Positions 7,071-9,371 of a stretch of DNA of 9,371 bases are shown here, one piece after another; within the stretch, counting starts at the first letter, position 1; every line of letters begins with the position of its first letter. This stretch comes from Pseudomonadota bacterium (GTDB taxonomy: Bacteria > Pseudomonadota > Alphaproteobacteria > Rhizobiales > Rhizobiaceae). Location of the stretch: contig JAEWHQ010000120.1 in assembly GCA_023387715.1 (NCBI GenBank), positions 1 through 9,371 on the forward strand. The letters are read 5' to 3'. Under the pieces are notes generated by a model that ran no database searches, had not been told where the DNA came from, and saw only the letters and a list, made by a program, of their open reading frames with translations. The translations under genes were made by a program, and so were the position numbers.

Positions 7071-8111
7071 TCAGCTTTTCTCTTTTTCCAACCGTTCGAT
7101 TTCAGCAAAGAAGAAATCCATAACTTCCTGCGGATTTTCGATACCGGCAGCTTTTGCACTTTCCATCCAGACGGCCTGCTGCTCCTGCTTGACCTTTTCG
7201 ATCAGCGCCAGCAATTCAGGGGTCGGCTCAACAAAGTTCATACCATTGTCGGCGGCTTCTTTTTTGCCAACCGAGCTGGAATGATCCCAATCCTGACCAG
7301 CCGCGCGCGACAATTCAACACCAGAAATCTTGATAATCGCTTCACGATCTTCCTGCGAAAGCTGGTCGAATTTCTTCTTATTCATGGCGATATAGAAACT
7401 ACCATTATAAGCGCCACCTTTGATTTCTGTCTGATATTTAAGAACTTCAAACAGCTTAAAGCCACCAAGAGCCTCTGTATTGGAGAATGTGCCATCGACA
7501 ACGCCAGTGGAAAGCAGCTCATAGGACTTTGACTGCGGTGCAGAAATGGAAACAGCGCCAGCTGCGTCAAGCAACGCTGTTTGTACAGGGCCGCCGGCAC
7601 GCACTTTCTTGCCCTTAAGATCGTCAGGGCTTAAAATAGCTTTATCGCGCATATTGATCTGTCCCGGATCAAGCTGCATCATGCCCAAGATCTCAACACC
7701 ATCAAGCGACTTCAATGTGCCGCGCATATATTTATCAAAAGTGTTCCATGCCGCAACCGAGCTTACTTCTGACGAAGAACTGAGCAGTGGCAATTCAAAC
7801 AATGTGAAAACAGCAAAGCGCTTTGGCTCATAGGTGAAGTTACCCCAGGTAATATCCGCCATACCCTTACGAGCCAGTTCAAAATGTTCTGCTGGGGCGC
7901 CGAGTGCTTTACTTAAGAAATTGAGCGCCACACGGCCATCGGTCGCTTCGCTCACTCTTTCTGCATAAGGCTGCAAAATGCCTGCATTGATGTGATGCGT
8001 CATCGGCAACCAGCTGGAAACCGTCAGTTCGGTTTTATCCGCCAGCGCAACAGTGGATGACAATGCAAGACCAATAGCCGCAAATAAAGTTTTAGACAGT
8101 AGTTTGTTCAT
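7071..8111 (-). CDS. dctP: TRAP transporter substrate-binding protein (DctP type), cassette 2
   Basis: A 346-residue periplasmic receptor, complete. Residues 1-24 are a Sec signal peptide (Lys3, Lys7, hydrophobic core, ALA cleavage site before Asp25). The mature protein has the DctP/PF03480 fold signatures: LTVSSWLPMTHHINAG (29-44), TDGRVALNF (57-65), a RKGMADITWG segment (81-90), NMRDKAILSPDDLKGKKVRAGG (153-174, hyphenation aside, the family's most conserved block) and the long C-terminal helix EKVKQEQQAVW. Arg171 occupies the position of the conserved arginine that binds the ligand carboxylate in characterised TRAP receptors. The ligand is therefore probably a carboxylate. The start has GGGAGG nine bases upstream. 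It is the first gene of a four-gene operon (receptor, DctQ, DctM, amidohydrolase) and is divergent from the LysR gene. A carboxylate-bearing N-acyl amino acid would suit the downstream enzyme; this is inferred. Confidence 0.94.
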   Translation of the reverse strand: MNKLLSKTLFAAIGLALSSTVALADKTELTVSSWLPMTHHINAGILQPYAERVSEATDGRVALNFLSKALGAPAEHFELARKGMADITWGNFTYEPKRFAVFTLFELPLLSSSSEVSSVAAWNTFDKYMRGTLKSLDGVEILGMMQLDPGQINMRDKAILSPDDLKGKKVRAGGPVQTALLDAAGAVSISAPQSKSYELLSTGVVDGTFSNTEALGGFKLFEVLKYQTEIKGGAYNGSFYIAMNKKKFDQLSQEDREAIIKISGVELSRAAGQDWDHSSSVGKKEAADNGMNFVEPTPELLALIEKVKQEQQAVWMESAKAAGIENPQEVMDFFFAEIERLEKEKS

Positions 8112-8159
8112 ATAACTTACCCTCCCAAGGTAACTTTACCATAGAGCATATTTAATAAT

Positions 8160-8179
8160 ATAAAAAATGCATTTTCTAT
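8160..8179. promoter_or_regulatory. Palindromic candidate operator between the receptor and LysR genes
   Basis: AAAATGCATTTT (8164-8175) is a perfect 12-bp palindrome. Its symmetry extends through ATA (8160-8162) and TAT (8177-8179), with one mismatched pair (8163/8176). LysR-type regulators bind interrupted dyads of the T-N11-A kind in such divergent spacers, so this is the best candidate site for the LysR protein encoded next door. TAATATA (8156-8162) with TATATTA (8180-8186) forms a second overlapping inverted repeat, and TCATT-A-AATGA (8190-8200) a small third one. Confidence 0.55.
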
Positions 8180-8183
8180 TATA
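8177..8183. promoter_or_regulatory. Overlapping opposed -10-like elements of the cassette 2 operon and the LysR gene
   Basis: On the minus strand TATAAT (8178-8183) matches the -10 consensus exactly and would give the receptor gene a leader of about 60 bases. On the plus strand TATTAT (8177-8182) matches five of six and lies 35 bases before the LysR start. Neither has a convincing -35 element, as expected for activator-dependent promoters, but the AT-rich spacer makes chance matches easy. Confidence 0.35.
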
Positions 8184-8217
8184 TTAAGTTCATTAAATGA
8201 TCTTTCTGGGAGGAAAA

Positions 8218-9126
8218 ATGTTTAAATCCGTCAGCATTCGGCAACTCGAATATATCCGTCATGTCGCCAATATCGGCTCCATCACGCAAACAGCGCAGCT
8301 GATCAACATTTCCCCCTCCTCCATCCGTGAAGCAATCACCATTGCTGAAACCGAACTGGGTGTGCGACTTTTTTTTCGGACACCGGCGAAAGGCGTATCA
8401 CTGACCACTGAAGGCCAGCGTTTCCTGCTTTTGGCCGAGCCTCTCTTTGAAGCAAAAGCACAATTTGAACATCAGGTTGCAGGTATCGCCAAACAAAATG
8501 AGCAGGAGCTCACCATTGGTGTAATCGGCAATGTAGGCGCAATGGTAGTGCCGGAACTGATTAAAAATTTTAGCGAAACGATCCCATCTTCCCGCTTTAA
8601 TATTGTGGAGCTCGAATCGTCCAATCTGGTGGAATCAGTACGCACCGGAAAGCTCATTGCGGGTTTTGGCCTTAACGATTTCCTGCATCCGTCGCTCAAA
8701 TTTGTCGAACTTTTCCTCACCCAAGTGCATATTGCCATCAATACAGCGCATCCATTAGCGCAAAAAGAAGAGCTGGAATTGTCCGAAATGGCCAATGAGC
8801 CGTTTATTTTTCCAAATTTTGGTGGTGCCAGTTCTTATTATAGCGGTCTTTTTGACCATCATAATATCCGCCCCAATACACGCTATATGGTCAATTCCAC
8901 CGAAATGGCGCGGCGTTTGATTGAAGAAGGCTTAGGCTATTCTACCTTCAATGCACGCCCTTCCATCCACCGGCATAATCCTGAACCGATGATCAAACGT
9001 ATTCCGTTGAAGACTGATTATTGGAGCCCGACATTCGGCATGTTCTATTTATTGAGCTCTACCTTTTCCAATGCTTTGAACAATATTGAAAAAGCCGCAC
9101 GCGCCACATGGCGTCAATCGAAATAG
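8218..9126 (+). CDS. LysR-family transcriptional regulator
   Basis: A 302-residue regulator. Residues 1-65 are the LysR winged helix-turn-helix: IRQLEYIRHVANIGSITQTA, then LINISPSSIREAI (28-40), the LGVRLFFRT segment (47-55) and LTTEGQRFL (62-70). The usual recognition-helix pattern SQPAVS.QI is replaced by SPSSIREAI, an unusual but recognisable variant. A linker helix (66-95) leads to the two-lobed effector domain (about 98-296). The ATG at 8218 is chosen because GGGAGG ends four bases upstream; the in-frame ATG at 8197 has no ribosome site and would place this Shine-Dalgarno inside the coding region. The gene is divergent from the TRAP-amidohydrolase operon and is its likely activator or repressor, with the transported compound or its hydrolysis product as a plausible effector. 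It converges on smc with 15 bp between stop codons. Confidence 0.93.
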   Translation: MFKSVSIRQLEYIRHVANIGSITQTAQLINISPSSIREAITIAETELGVRLFFRTPAKGVSLTTEGQRFLLLAEPLFEAKAQFEHQVAGIAKQNEQELTIGVIGNVGAMVVPELIKNFSETIPSSRFNIVELESSNLVESVRTGKLIAGFGLNDFLHPSLKFVELFLTQVHIAINTAHPLAQKEELELSEMANEPFIFPNFGGASSYYSGLFDHHNIRPNTRYMVNSTEMARRLIEEGLGYSTFNARPSIHRHNPEPMIKRIPLKTDYWSPTFGMFYLLSSTFSNALNNIEKAARATWRQSK

Positions 9127-9141
9127 AAAATTGAGGATAAA

Positions 9142-9371
9142 TCACGCAGGCTCAATGAGTTTTTCAGCAGCCTGCAAATCCACTGATACCAATTGGCTGA
9201 CACCCTGCTCAGCCATGGTGACACCATAAAGGCGGTTCATCCGCGCCATGGTAATCGGATTATGCGTGATGACCACAAAACGCGTTTGCGTGGAGGCGGC
9301 CATCTCATCCATCAAATTGCAATAACGCTCGACATTATGATCATCCAGCGGTGCATCCACCTCGTCCAGCA
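9142..9371 (-). CDS. smc: Chromosome segregation protein SMC (partial, C-terminal 75 residues)
   Basis: The 3' end of a gene that enters from the right edge. It opens with [10 protein letters not shown], the Walker B Asp-Glu plus D-loop of the SMC head ATPase, followed by [12 protein letters not shown] and [20 protein letters not shown], whose histidine is the switch (H-loop) residue, then [17 protein letters not shown]. This wording is typical of SMC from Hyphomicrobiales. SMC forms the condensin complex with ScpA and ScpB that organises and segregates the chromosome. The residue at 9358-9360 is a valine codon (GTG) inside the Walker B motif, not a start. Being a core gene, it marks this end of the window as chromosomal. 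There is no clear terminator in the 15-bp gap to the LysR gene. Confidence 0.95.
   Translation of the reverse strand, partial: LDEVDAPLDDHNVERYCNLMDEMAASTQTRFVVITHNPITMARMNRLYGVTMAEQGVSQLVSVDLQAAEKLIEPA

Noticed and set aside
8197..8217. Upstream ATG at 8197 for the LysR gene
   Set aside because: No ribosome site precedes it, and the strong GGGAGG for the ATG at 8218 would fall within the coding sequence.
9146..9175. GCAGGCT / AGCCTGC inverted repeat as a LysR terminator
   Set aside because: The stem is only 7 bp with a 16-base loop, no T-run follows, and it lies inside the smc coding end. It could have weak activity but is not supported as a terminator.
9142..9360. A separate small 72-residue gene starting at 9360
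   Set aside because: The apparent start is the Val of the SMC Walker B motif; the frame continues with Leu-Asp-Glu to the window edge, so it is the smc 3' end.
1..9371. Defence system, CRISPR, prophage, toxin-antitoxin or insertion sequence
   Set aside because: Every sizeable gap was read on both strands; all genes are transport, enzyme, regulator or SMC. No repeat array, transposase, integrase or nuclease motif was seen.

Overview
The window looks like chromosomal DNA of an alphaproteobacterium, probably Hyphomicrobiales (a Brucellaceae/Rhizobiaceae-like relative). The evidence is the SMC C-terminus at the right edge, which has the wording typical of that order, and the density of TRAP (tripartite ATP-independent periplasmic) transporter genes. 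This placement is an inference from protein style; no rRNA or marker gene is present. Nearly all the DNA is coding. I see no tRNA, rRNA, CRISPR array, insertion sequence or phage gene.

The layout is two divergently regulated uptake-plus-enzyme cassettes. Cassette 1 (minus strand, 3123 down to the left edge) encodes a TRAP small permease (DctQ type), a TRAP large permease (DctM type), an NAD-dependent dehydrogenase of the 3-hydroxyacyl-CoA dehydrogenase / L-carnitine dehydrogenase / lambda-crystallin family, and the first 70 residues of a TRAP periplasmic binding protein (DctP type), which runs off the window. A GntR/FCD regulator (3275-3955, plus) is divergent from it. The 151-bp gap between them holds a perfect 13-bp inverted repeat around a TTGACT promoter element, plus a third near-copy of the same motif.

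Cassette 2 (minus strand, 8111 down to 4020) encodes a DctP-type binding protein, DctQ, DctM and an M20D metallo-amidohydrolase (hippurate / N-acyl-amino-acid / auxin-conjugate hydrolase type). A LysR-family regulator (8218-9126, plus) is divergent from it, across an AT-rich spacer with a 12-bp palindrome and overlapping opposed -10-like elements. The GntR gene and the amidohydrolase gene converge on a hairpin that probably terminates both. The LysR gene converges on the end of smc with a gap of only 15 bp.

Likely working: the binding proteins capture organic-acid-type ligands in the periplasm and the DctQM pairs import them with a sodium or proton gradient. In cassette 2 the amidohydrolase would cleave an imported N-acyl or amide conjugate in the cytoplasm. 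In cassette 1 the dehydrogenase would oxidise an imported 3-hydroxy acid or a derivative. The regulators would sense the substrates or their products. The actual substrates cannot be read from the sequence, and whether the two cassettes form one pathway is only a hypothesis.
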